Shown: positions 1-7,755, counted from the stretch's first letter. The stretch: DNA of 12,326 bases from Oehlia diaphana (GCA_003833135.1 QZLH01001373.1:1-12326); one strand, 5' to 3'. The notes: generated from the letters alone by a model not told the origin. Program-made: numbers and translations.

Positions 1-696
1 TAGGTCTTAAATTAATAAAAAATCTGGATTAAATGGTTAGTGGATGGGTGTATAGTTTAATTGGAGTTGTGATAATATTCTTGTAATTTAAAAAAAAACT
101 TTTTGTCAATAAACTTTAAATATTTATGCTTAAATGGTCAATAGAAAAACTTTTTTTACATGTTTATTCAAACATAAAAAAATTGAATTTTACTAAATTT
201 TAATATAATAATAAATATCACGTGATATGGTGAAATTCACCCCCAGTGAATTTCACCTCCGGTGAGCGTTAAAATGATCCAAATATATTATTCATATATG
301 ATAATTCATTAATTATTGCCAATCATCAAACAAAAATTGAAGTGCGAAGATGAATATGCGATTGCAAAACTTAAGAATTTGCACAAATATTCCTTATATT
401 ATGTAGAATCTATAAAAAAATAATGCAGTGATCTGATTTATAATATTAGTAATATATTTAGTGAATAATTTTGTAAAATGAATAAATGTATGTCAAATAA
501 TTATAAAAGCTAAAAAGTTTCTAATAAAATTTAATATACAATATATTAAAACCAAATTTAAGTTATTTGTGAAATTGAGCATATATTATTATGTAATTTT
601 TTTTAGCAACGGTATTTATATTATGTGATATGATTGAATAAATGATTGGCAAATGATCACAAATATTGTGATAAAATAGGGATGTCCGCTATGCTG
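1..696. other. AT-rich non-coding stretch left of the Tigger remnant
   Basis: No coding region can be supported here. All frames are short and stop-rich; the best is about 36 codons on the plus strand near 310-415, with no recognisable motif. The stretch holds a pair of adjacent palindromes (listed separately) and a small imperfect dyad at 656-672 (ATCACAA, three-base loop, TTGTGAT). The boundary with Tigger coding sequence is near 697, just after the PPNT motif, where the expected rest of the transposase is missing. What replaced it is not identifiable. Confidence 0.6.
215..257. repeat. Two abutting perfect palindromes
   Basis: Positions 215-228 form a 14-bp perfect palindrome (ATATCACGTGATAT) centred on the E-box core CACGTG. 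It directly abuts a hairpin with 12-bp perfect arms: GGTGAAATTCAC at 229-240, loop CCCCA at 241-245, GTGAATTTCACC at 246-257. The following bases (TCCGGTGAG) repeat part of the arm sequence. No coding frame overlaps. It could be a transposon terminus, a small palindromic repeat, or a binding site for a bHLH-type dimer. The sequence alone does not decide. Confidence 0.85.
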
Positions 697-1010
697 AGTA
701 TTTGGTGGAAGAAATTTCACCTCAATACTGTCTAATTTTTCTTGAGTTTCATCTAAAATAAGATGAACTGGTGCATTATCAATTAAAAGAACTATCTTTT
801 GTCCTCTTTGTCTCATCTTTTCATTAAGTTTAAGAAGGATGTCATTAAAGATACTAACTTGCATCCAAGCCTTCTTGCTCCAATAATAATAAACAGGAAG
901 ATTTTTATAATTAAGGTTTTTCATTGCACATGGAGTTTTATGTTTATGAATAAAAGTAAGAGCCAGTTTTTCAGTTCCTGTTGCGTTGTGCTAAAATCTC
1001 TGGAAGGATC
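697..1010 (-). pseudogene. Tigger transposase, catalytic C-terminal part (truncated)
   Basis: Minus-strand frame beginning at the target-duplication copy (1010) and reaching NATGTEKL, a very common pogo/Tigger signature, at about 965-988. It continues through NYKNLPVYYYWSKKAWM to GQKIVLLIDNAPVH, which holds the second catalytic Asp (codon at 778-780), and ends with KFLPPNT near 700. The sequence then stops resembling the family, so the third acid and the C-terminus are gone. Between the first Asp block and NATGTEKL only about 10 residues remain where relatives have roughly 30, so a small internal deletion predates or accompanied decay. An in-frame TAG lies just before HNATGTEKL. If the 3.1-kb insert and one target copy are removed, this piece joins the N-terminal half directly. 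Confidence 0.85.
1002..1010. repeat. Target-site duplication, left copy (GGAAGGATC)
   Basis: Nine bases directly outside the left terminal repeat of the 1011-4124 element, identical to 4125-4133. In the Tigger frame the sequence covers the DPS codons after GLFWKM. Confidence 0.88.
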
Positions 1011-1295
1011 AGCATAGGTAAAAATCCATTGATCAACATCCTGTTAGCCAATAATTTTGCTTTCACGTTACCACAAAATTTAATAACCCTTATTTATAAT
1101 ATTTCTGAAATTACGCATAATTCTTTTATTTTCGTGTTCAACCTGTAAAAATACTTTTTAAGAATCTTTTAATTATGTAATAACCTATATAATAGTCCAT
1201 ATAATACAGAAATAACTATACAATAACCTATATAATAACCTATACAATAACTACAAAATGTCAAAAAATACTTGCAATTTTTACCATTACACCTA

Positions 1296-4014
1296 TTAAA
1301 AGAAAAATTCTAATGTACTTTGAGTATTATCAATTTCAGTTGATACAAATCGTGCTAGTAAATTTTTCTTTACATTATGAAGTGATCCAGATTGTTGATA
1401 ACAATTTGAAATATCATATAATGGCTGTTGCATAGGAGGTATTTGAATCCTATTTTCTGCAAAAGCTATTTTATAGAAGATACCTAATATTTTTTCACTC
1501 AATTCAATATCAATTGTTTTATTTGTTTCTGCATTATCAAATTCACAGTCTTCAGACTGTTTCTCATTCTTTATATCAAATTTATTATTTATATCTTCAT
1601 CCATATGCAACCGATTGTTATATGACTGCGTTAATTCATCAATAGAAGTAGCTAGATAAGAATAACAATGGTGACATCGAAGACCTAGTTTTTGAAAGCA
1701 TTCTTCATGATATGCATGGCCAAATTGGCATAGTAAACATGATCACAAAACATATTGATACTTGGTTGTACTGTTAAATGATATCCAATAGGTAATACAC
1801 CAGCAGAAAATCAAGATTCTATTATGTACGAAAAATAATAATAAGTTTTTTTATTAACTTTACCCTCCATTTTTTTTTTCTATTTGACCATTATTCTGCC
1901 ATATTCCATCAAAAAAATCTAAAAGAAAAAGGGCAGTTTTTTTCACTAAATTGTCCAGATCTTTTTTTTTATATGGATAGTCATGCTTTGGTGCAAAAGA
2001 AGTGTTACATGCCAGAAATGATCCAAAAATAAAGCATCACGTCTCAGTGAATCAGCCGTTGATACTTTTGCATTTGTATGTCATTGTAGTAAGCTATGAA
2101 AATTTTCTACAGCATATTCATCAAATTTATTCAAATTATTTTTCAACGTATCAATAATAGGATGCTGTGTTTGTTTCCAATAATAAATGTCTGATAGAAA
2201 TGCCAGTAAGATTTTATCATAATTATGCCGATTAAATCTTCTCATTACAGTTCACAAACGAAATGCTGTAGAAATGTACTCTTCAAAATGGTTTTCTCAA
2301 AACAAAGTGGCGTAAATATCTAAAGAAGAAGGTATTAAATTATCAAGAAGATCAAGGAATGTTAGATATCCTACAGCCTTTGATAATTTAAAACGTTTTT
2401 TTACATATTTTCTAATTAGTTGCCAGCCTGCATGTGCCAAATATATTAGTAAATTTATTCTCCATGACTTGGGTTTCACAGCCAACTTTTTTTTCATTCC
2501 AAACACCCTTCTATACATTAAATCAAAGAACCCCTAAAACACTAAGAAAACAGATTCTCTAGTGTTAAGTGATAGATGCAAAGGTCCCAAAAATGGGAGC
2601 AGATGAGTAATCTCTCTTGGGATGCTGGGGTTATCCGATTCTAATTTTTTTACAATGGCTTTTCTAATATAGAGCTAACCAGGAAAATCCACAAAAATAG
2701 GAATAACATAATTATTCAAATACGTTTGTATTTCAGGTAATCTATTATGCATTTTAAATACATTAATGTTAGTTAAATTTTATTTTTAATTTAACCAAAT
2801 GCATTTAGACTAACTCAATAAAGCTCTTTATAGCTTGAAGGTAGTCTTTTGTGTTTTTAAGATTTAATTCGATAAGATCAACAAGTTTTATTTCAGTAAA
2901 CTTGCGTCCATATCTTTTGAAGAGATCAGCATCATATGAATGTACTATTAATGATTCCTGAAATTGAGCCCAATGGGTTTTCAATGAAGTGTAGCTCATG
3001 GCAAATGAAATCATATAATTTTCTAAAGTGTTATCTTCAAAATAGAAGCATCAACCCATTAGGATTATGTATAGAAGTATTACTTAAAGAAATATAGGGA
3101 ATAGGAGTTATTTTAACATTCTTGAATAATATGGTCGCCATATGTGAAATTTGGAAAATTGACATTACAGATGGGATTTGTGTACCATGAAGATTATGGT
3201 AATCATCAATGCAACTGATAAGAAGACTATTAGACTATATATATAATAAAATCATGTAGTATGTGCTTTAGTATCAATTTATCAAATTTTTGAATAAACT
3301 TACATGACTGTTAATATATGTGCAAACACTAGATTTATGATCATCTGCATTTTTTTTAACATATTATAAACAGTTTGATACATTGAACTCATTTCCATAT
3401 TGGCTAAAGTGTTGATGCCAATTTTTGAGGTTCCAGATCCTACCATAAGAAGTCCTATTGCCGTTTTCGTCACACTAACTTGCTTATTACATAACACTGC
3501 CATTTGATAGCATAACATCATCACTTTTTGTTTAAAGTATATTGGTCATACAAGCTACTTGATCACCAAAGAACTGTGAAAATCTTACATGTTATATACC
3601 AATTCGCATATTTAGCATTACCATTAGTTGAAGACTCCTTTAATTTAGTTATATATTTTTCCAATTCTAATTCTAAGTCTATAACATGTTGCTCTAAAAC
3701 TTCTAGATTGTGTGTATTATCTAGCAAATCATGATACACTTCTTCTCTTAAACAAATTCTTTTTGCTCCTTTGTATGATAAATCTTTATCAGTACTTTTT
3801 TTACTATGTTTAGTTTATAGGAAATAAGTTCATTGTAATGTTTTATACAAAGTTGATCATCCACTTGCAATTGAACTGTCAATAAAGACACTGTAGGACT
3901 GTTTTGCACCTTTGTAAGTGCTTCTAAAGTTAATTTTTGAAACTTTTTATTGGAATTTTGCAGTCCACAAACAGCACAAGGTCCGTTATTTCGCTTGCAA
4001 AAACCTCTTATCAT
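1296..4014 (-). pseudogene. Decayed gene of an expanded uncharacterised family; candidate transposase with RING-like end
   Basis: Start is the ATG at 4014. N-terminus (4014-3750): possible zinc ligands in FCKRNNGPCAVCG, then a conserved-looking LCIKHYNEL. Next comes a coiled coil rich in Leu and Glu (about 3640-3720), then VGSGTSKIGINTLANM and an intron at 3303-3227 (GTAAGT..TAG, 77 bp) that joins in frame to LLISCIDDYHNLHG. Further blocks are SYDADLFKRYGRKFTEIKLVD, VIPIFVDFPG, HLLPFLGPLHLSLNTRE, KPKSWRINLL, DLLDNLIPSSLDIYATLF, FDEYAVENFHSLL, and a RING-like GHAYHEECF..CHHC near 1670-1740, then an acidic tail to 1296. The frame is broken by at least four frameshifts and six in-frame stops (2675, 2534, 2297, 2252, 2081, 1743). 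The block order matches a large Rhizophagus-type family I remember only as hypothetical proteins. The DDY, DFPG and DEY-ENFH acids could form a DDE catalytic site; that is inference. Confidence 0.8.
3227..3303 (-). other. Intron in the 1296-4014 gene
   Basis: Minus-strand donor GTAAGT at 3303 and acceptor TAG ending at 3227 enclose 77 bp. Splicing joins the frame ending AHILTV to LLISCIDDYH without a shift. An alternative AG eight bases upstream would put the next exon out of frame. Confidence 0.7.
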
Positions 4015-4124
4015 TTGCTATTAAGAGACTCTCATGTAAATTTTGGATGTATATTGTTATGTAGTGTATCCCCACTTTTATATATTTGATAAATCAGCCA
4101 ATAACACAGATCGTTACTTATGCT

Positions 4125-4133
4125 GGAAGGATC
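4125..4133. repeat. Target-site duplication, right copy (GGAAGGATC)
   Basis: Identical to 1002-1010 and directly outside the right terminal repeat of the 3.1-kb element. It marks the exact insertion point inside the Tigger catalytic domain. Confidence 0.88.
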
Positions 4134-4662
4134 CATCTTCCAAAAAAAGACCAGTTTCATCTCCATTCCAAATGTATTCAGGATTATAAGATCTAAGAAA
4201 TTGTTGTAATGCAAGATGGTCATTTTTTATTGATTCAACAGAAGGAGCACTTGAAGCCTCACCTTGCTTTTTAAATTGACATAATCCATGTCACTTTTTA
4301 AAACCACCTAACCAACCTTCTGACTGATGAATATCTTCAATGGAAACCTTTCCGCAAAAAATGCTGCTTTAGTCTTTAAAATAATACCATCAATATCCTG
4401 TTTCGTATTAAGAGCATTGTCAACCCAAAGACTAAGTGCTTTTTTAAGTTGAGGCCACTTTGGACTACGAAGTTTTTTAACACTTCCTTTGTTTCCTGAA
4501 ATTGCAAGCCAACGTTCATTTTCATTTAAAATATCCATAACTGTTAACTTTCCAATATTATGCCTTTGTGCAATACTAGTGTTAGAAAAGTTCCCTTTCC
4601 TTTGTTTCACAGATTTCACGTTTTTGTACTGCAGAAAGTATAGTTCTTTTTCTTGTAGACAT
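4125..4662 (-). pseudogene. Tigger transposase, N-terminal half (broken)
   Basis: Likely start is the ATG at 4662-4660. The first residues (MSTRKRTILSAVQKREICE) resemble the psq/CENP-B-type helix-turn-helix of pogo proteins. After a frameshift near 4600 comes a block with SIAQRHNIGKLTV and NENERWL, the second helix of the same domain. Next is a CENP-B/Tc5-type second DNA-binding domain (SPKWPQLKKALSLWV at about 4440-4480, then GWLGGFKK followed by an in-frame TGA where a W is expected). The catalytic core opens with YIWNGDETGLF; the first Asp is the codon at 4160-4162. A run of seven Ts just after GLF shifts the frame by one; with one T fewer the frame reads WKMDPSRD, the usual continuation in this family. 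Defects: at least three frameshifts or stops plus the insertion at 4125. It would have bound the element's ends and cut them. Confidence 0.85.
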
Positions 4663-5047
4663 TTAAAACAAATAGAGGCACATCAACTATATTAATATAA
4701 TCGAATTACGTGATAGTTCAGTATAACAAATATATGGCTAATATATCAGGGCTGGTTATAAAATTTTAATATAAAATTTATTATATCCAGTGTAATTAAT
4801 TATAAAAAATCAGTTCTGTGAATTTAAGTTCAGTATAATGAGTTTTCAGTACATATAGGTTCAGTGTAACCAGTGGCGACTGTAATTGATTTGGAAATAG
4901 AGGCTGTAATAAATTTCTTATGGTATGTGCATCACAATGTCCATGTACAACTGCATGTTCTATTTGGAATATTATCTCATTATCAAATTTCCAAAATGAA
5001 GTGGCAAACCTTGTATTATCAGCATTTATAGTATGGTTATATTCAAG

Positions 5048-5062
5048 ATAAACAAAAGTTAT
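5048..5062. repeat. Target-site duplication, left copy (ATAAACAAAAGTTAT)
   Basis: Fifteen bases identical to 6059-6073. On the minus strand both copies encode ITFVY of the MULE/FAR1 protein, so the peptide appears twice: HITFVY followed by LEYNH here, and HITFVY followed by tail-derived residues at the other copy. Confidence 0.88.
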
Positions 5063-5078
5063 GTGACAGAGATATTGA

Positions 5079-5743
5079 CAACGTATTTGCAACATAATAG
5101 TATATGACATTCCATATGCCTGGTCTCCTGAAAATATTATAGCAAAACTAAAACTTTGGGGTAATCCTATCAAGCTATCAATAAAATGACAGCACAAATA
5201 TCAAACCCTTTAGGTTAAAATAGCATTATCCTCATTTTCCTTACCTCAGTTCAATAATAATTGGACTACAAATTTGCAAGTTGGACTCTCAGGCTGTAAT
5301 TTACAACATTCCAGAGGACATAACTGCGCACACCTTGTGGAGGAACCATAAACCAACCACCTACTTACATGAACTTGGGGCTAAGTCATTTAAGATAGTA
5401 CAAACAGGTAAAGGTAAGAGGAAGCTTGTTGGCTATTTTGAGAAATGGGAGGCCATATGCAAGGTCTTAGATTATGAGCTTGGAAGGGATCAGGTTGTCA
5501 TGGTGTCAACACTCTACACCTAACCTAAAAAAAGTGCCCTTAACTAAAGACCATTCTGGAGGAAAAAAGACTGATTCTAGTAATGAAAAATCAAAGAAGG
5601 ATCAACAATTCTCGTCCAAAGCTCCTACTAAAAGTAACAAGTTGAAGAAACCCCTGGGCCAGAACAAGAAGGACTCTGAAATCTTGGATAATTCAAAAAA
5701 GAAGGCAAAGGGTGGTAATTTTCAGAATTATTACAGAAATTAG
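5079..5743 (+). pseudogene. LINE-type ORF1-like protein, broken
   Basis: Open from 5079 with VYDIPYAWSPENI and KLKLWGNPIKLSIK, then an in-frame TGA, QHKYQTL, a TAG, and VKIALSSFSLPQFNNNWTT. A shift near 5280 leads to LDSQAVIYNIPEDITAHTLW and FKIVQTGKGKRKLVGYFEKW. A further one-base shift near 5495-5505 moves the frame to WCQHSTPNLKK and a Lys/Ser-rich basic tail ending NYYRN at 5743. The layout (compact RNA-binding-like core, then a basic tail) and the KLVGYFEKW block recall ORF1 proteins of non-LTR elements common in Rhizophagus; that resemblance is from memory. Such proteins bind the element RNA. With two stops and at least two frameshifts it is not functional. Confidence 0.7.
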
Positions 5744-6035
5744 TTTGTCTTAATAGAATTAGTTACTTGTACTTATTATTAGTATAGCAGAATCATTTGT
5801 GTCTGTACCACAATTTCTTGGAAAGGAGACTTGTCCTCTCAATTTTTTGTGCGTTTTTTTTCTTTTTATCCAGTGCGATTGCCTTGCTATGAGTGGGCGT
5901 GCTTATAGTACAGGTTTTTTTTTCAAAAAGCTAGGGTCAGTTGCCAGTTTCTCTGGTACTCAATGGTGGGCATTCTATAGAATTGTATTTTTCTTGTATT
6001 AATCATGTTCTTTTTGTATTCCTGCTTACTTCACA
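5744..6035 (+). other. 3' portion of the LINE-like insert
   Basis: About 290 bp between the ORF1 stop and the (AAAT)n tail. One frame is open for 67 codons (5799-6002) and contains SGRAYSTGFFF and GTQWWAFYR, but it is hydrophobic and T-rich and matches nothing I know. I treat it as 3' untranslated sequence of the retroelement, though a short conserved protein cannot be excluded. Confidence 0.5.
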
Positions 6036-6058
6036 TAAAATAAATAAATAAATAAATA

Positions 6059-6073
6059 ATAAACAAAAGTTAT
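6059..6073. repeat. Target-site duplication, right copy (ATAAACAAAAGTTAT)
   Basis: Directly follows the (AAAT)n tail of the LINE-like insert and matches 5048-5062 over 15 bases. With one mismatch the match extends to 18 bases. Confidence 0.88.
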
Positions 6074-6408
6074 ATGTATAAAACTATTACTTTCAGGTTT
6101 GCCCAAATTGATATGCCATTTGCAGTTTGTTTTCTTTGACCCTTTATTATGTTGTTGTTCAATAGGCTTTGTTTTATTAGGTTTATATCTCCCAGCATTC
6201 TCACAAGCAAGGGTCAGATGATTTGCTATATTCAATTCTGTAACGATTCCTTTCTATATTCCGTATTCCTTCAAGTAGTATTCAGCGATTATCTAAGAAC
6301 TAAAGCGTGTCCCAACAGATAATTCTATAGGTTTAGCTAACAATGGATAATTTGAAGCTCCTAAAATGGATTTCAAAGTTATATTACTTTCATCATTATT
6401 CTTGACAT

Positions 6409-6489
6409 CTATATACAAATACACAGTTATTACACTTATTTCAAAGACAAATAGTAAAGATAGAGGAATAAAATAAAATAAATACATAC
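6409..6489 (-). other. Intron in the minus-strand MULE/FAR1 gene
   Basis: Donor GTATGT (6489) and acceptor TATAG (ending 6409) on the minus strand. Removing the 81 bp splices IEVIE to DVKNNDES in frame through a split GAT codon. Confidence 0.65.
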
Positions 6490-6575
6490 CTTCAATGACT
6501 TCTATAGTTTCTTTGAGATTAAATTCTTTAGCTGGTGTACCTACATTAAAGTATTTAGAGCAACTATAGTCTCTA

Positions 6576-7215
6576 GAACATCAAAATAAAATAAAATATT
6601 TTTTTTAATCTTGAGTATTGTCATATAAACATTCCATTTTCGATTTTTGTACGTACTGAAAGAGATTTATTGATCAGCAATTTTAACCATTTTAACTAAT
6701 TTTGGCCGACTTTAATTATTATACATATACTATATACTCGAAGATAATACTGTGCCAAAATTTTTATTATTGCAAACATATTAAAAAAAATTTGCCTCTA
6801 ATTTTTGTGACATTTCCATTGACTGAAAAGTATCAAATTTTTCATTAGTTTTTTTATTAAAAATATAAAAAGTTCTGTCTTGCTTGTCATAAAATAAAAG
6901 TCCCCCTCTATACTGTGCTTTTCTATGAAAAAAATAAACTGGTTTACAATTAAATTTTGGTCAAAAATTATATAATTCTTGAAGGCTTCAGAATGCTTAT
7001 TTTTTTTTAGTTAGTACAGTCACTAAATACATATTTATAAACTTTAAAATTTACTTTTTTTACTTTTTTTTACTAATAAATTTGCCGATGAAAATTTTTC
7101 TTTTGAGAAAAGTGCATTTAAAATTTAAAGAACTTAGTAAATTTTTTAATTGCAAAGATATATTATTTGTAAACCACTATACTCTTATAATAAAGTATAT
7201 GATTATTATATGTAG
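6576..7215. other. AT-rich spacer with one weak minus-strand frame
   Basis: No clear gene. The most protein-like piece is a minus-strand frame of 60 codons from 6960 to the TAA at 6781-6783, including YFFHRKAQYRGGLLFYDKQD and FNKKTNEKFDTFQSMEM. It has no initiating Met near its upstream end and no motif I recognise. It may be an exon or fragment of a decayed gene. The rest is A/T-tract DNA. Confidence 0.4.
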
Positions 7216-7614
7216 GACAGTTTTATTGATAAATTTATTATTGTGATATTTGAATTCTGTAGTAATTTAAACAGTGAAGGAATTGATAAATTATTTACAG
7301 CATATGATATTGGAGTTGAAAGATTGCAAACAATAGTTAATCAAGAAATTCTTTTAACTGAAAAGCATACAACTGTTGGAAGGAGGGCAAGAAATATAGT
7401 GCGCGTTACAGTTGCTGACATTAATAAAATGAGAAAGGGGAAAGAAGGGAAAAGAGGAGAAGATCGAGAAATAGGAAGACTAAGGGGTAGACCAAGGGGT
7501 AAACGAGGTAGACCAAGAGGTAGACTAAGGGGGAAAGACAAAGGGATATTGACGAAGAGAAGGCAAACAAAAATTATTAATAAACTAACAATAAATAAAA
7601 AAATAAAAGTGTAG
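7216..7614 (+). CDS. 3' exon of an AT-hook-like basic protein
   Basis: The frame is open from 7216, directly after a good splice acceptor (TTATATGTAG), and runs to the TAG at 7612-7614. It has no upstream ATG, the first Met being at about 7429, so it reads as a terminal exon whose upstream exons are not visible. The first 60 residues include SEGIDKLFTAYDIGVERLQT. They are followed by a strongly basic stretch with RGRPRGKRGRPRGRLRGK, which contains two GRPRG cores of AT-hook DNA-binding motifs. The basic part is built from 12-bp DNA repeats (7471-7535). It might be the tail of a transposase or a chromatin-type protein; I do not recognise the family. The Leu-rich minus-strand frame over the same DNA is its shadow. 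Confidence 0.5.
   Translation, partial: DSFIDKFIIVIFEFCSNLNSEGIDKLFTAYDIGVERLQTIVNQEILLTEKHTTVGRRARNIVRVTVADINKMRKGKEGKRGEDREIGRLRGRPRGKRGRPRGRLRGKDKGILTKRRQTKIINKLTINKKIKV
7471..7535 (+). repeat. 12-bp tandem repeats encoding Arg/Gly/Pro
   Basis: About five degenerate units of the form GGTAGACCAAGR in tandem, giving (L/P)RGR or PRGK steps in the protein. The unit length is a multiple of three, so changes in copy number keep the frame. Confidence 0.7.
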
Positions 7615-7755
7615 TGACCCATTTTTGATGTTAATTTCAATTTTATTCAATTAAATAAAATTTGAATTACATTTCATAAAACATTTTTGAAAAAAATTTG
7701 TTCAATTGGTTTATCACTGACACTTCACGGCCCTGATAGATTTCCTTCGTTATTT

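Larger units (their letters stand above)
1011..4124 (-). mobile_element. Unclassified 3.1-kb TIR element nested in Tigger
   Basis: Left end 1011-1026 and right end 4109-4124 are imperfect inverted repeats: AGCATAGGTAAAAATC versus the reverse complement AGCATAAGTAACGATC, 13 of 16 identical. The bases immediately outside are a perfect 9-bp direct repeat, GGAAGGATC, at 1002-1010 and 4125-4133. Removing the element and one copy rejoins the two Tigger halves. The element is 3,114 bp and is filled by one minus-strand gene, with about 110 bp upstream of its start and about 285 bp after its stop. A subterminal AGCCAATAA appears in the same orientation at 1046-1054 and 4096-4104. A 9-bp duplication suits Mutator-like elements (9-11 bp); hAT and KDZ elements give 8 bp. 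The protein does not look like a standard MULE transposase, so I leave the superfamily open. Confidence 0.85.
697..4882 (-). mobile_element. pogo/Tigger-type DNA transposon, truncated and interrupted
   Basis: The right end, read on the minus strand, begins CAGTCGCCACTGG at 4882. It continues with a TTACACTGAACC block at about 4861-4872 and carries the dinucleotide TA just outside (4883-4884). This matches the general form of pogo/Tigger termini (CAGTC..., then a TTATAACGAACC-like block). A second pogo-like end is visible at 12183 for comparison. Coding order on the minus strand is N-terminal DNA-binding domain (4662 down to about 4230), catalytic region (about 4165 to 4125), then the 3.1-kb insertion, then the rest of the catalytic region (1010 to about 697). 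The left terminus is missing: coding homology stops after PPNT and no matching inverted repeat is found in 1-696. The third catalytic acid, which in pogo proteins lies about 30 residues after the second, falls in the lost part. The element is dead. Confidence 0.85.
5063..6058 (+). mobile_element. LINE-like retroinsertion carrying ORF1 only, with (AAAT)n tail
   Basis: A 996-bp insertion in the minus-strand MULE gene, bounded by a perfect 15-bp direct repeat (ATAAACAAAAGTTAT) at 5048-5062 and 6059-6073. The plus-strand end is an A-rich tail of AAAT units (about 6036-6058), typical of a 3' end made by target-primed reverse transcription. The body has an ORF1-like reading frame (5079-5743) and about 300 bp of 3' sequence. 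There is no endonuclease or reverse transcriptase frame, so it is either 5'-truncated and internally deleted or a copy of a separate ORF1 transcript. Removing it restores the MULE frame exactly. Confidence 0.85.
4885..6575 (-). pseudogene. MULE/FAR1-type transposase gene, N-terminal half, interrupted
   Basis: Minus-strand exon 1 (about 6575-6490, including PAKEFNLKETIEVIE) joins across an 81-bp intron (6489-6409, GTATGT..TATAG) to KNNDESNITLKSIL. Next are IELSVGTRFSS, IAEYYLKEYG, LACENAGRYKPNKTKP, NKGSKKTNCKWHINL and FIHITFVY (to 6059). After the LINE-like insert the frame continues LEYNHTINADNTRFA, then EIEHAVVHGHCDAH-like sequence (FQIEHAVVHGHCDAHTI) and RNLLQPLFPNQL. This is the FAR1/WRKY-GCM-fold zinc domain and following linker of Mutator-like transposases. 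The ligands would be C (ACEN), C (NCKW) and the expected HNH, here YNH. Two in-frame TAG stops lie at 6293-6295 and 6254-6256. The catalytic half is absent: the gene stops at the Tigger terminus (TA at 4883). The true 5' end is not clear. Confidence 0.8.

Noticed and set aside
310..415. 36-codon plus-strand frame with a CEDEYAIAKLKNLHKY stretch
   Set aside because: Too short, no start or splice signals, and no motif.
677..698. TAGGGATGTCCGCTATG as a possible hAT-type terminus replacing the Tigger end
   Set aside because: No matching inverted copy or 8-bp target duplication was found in the window.
799..1017. 72-codon plus-strand frame
   Set aside because: It is antisense to the Tigger catalytic region and crosses the insertion boundary.
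3528..3734. 68-codon plus-strand frame
   Set aside because: It is antisense to the coiled-coil part of the nested element's gene.
4489..4695. 68-codon plus-strand frame
   Set aside because: It is antisense to the Tigger DNA-binding domain.
4796..5197. 133-codon minus-strand frame read as one protein
   Set aside because: It is a chimera: the part above 5062 is antisense to the LINE-like insert, the middle is MULE coding sequence, and the part below 4884 is Tigger terminal sequence.
7341..7640. 99-codon Leu/Pro-rich minus-strand frame
   Set aside because: It mirrors the Arg/Gly repeat of the plus-strand exon; its low complexity comes from the opposite strand.
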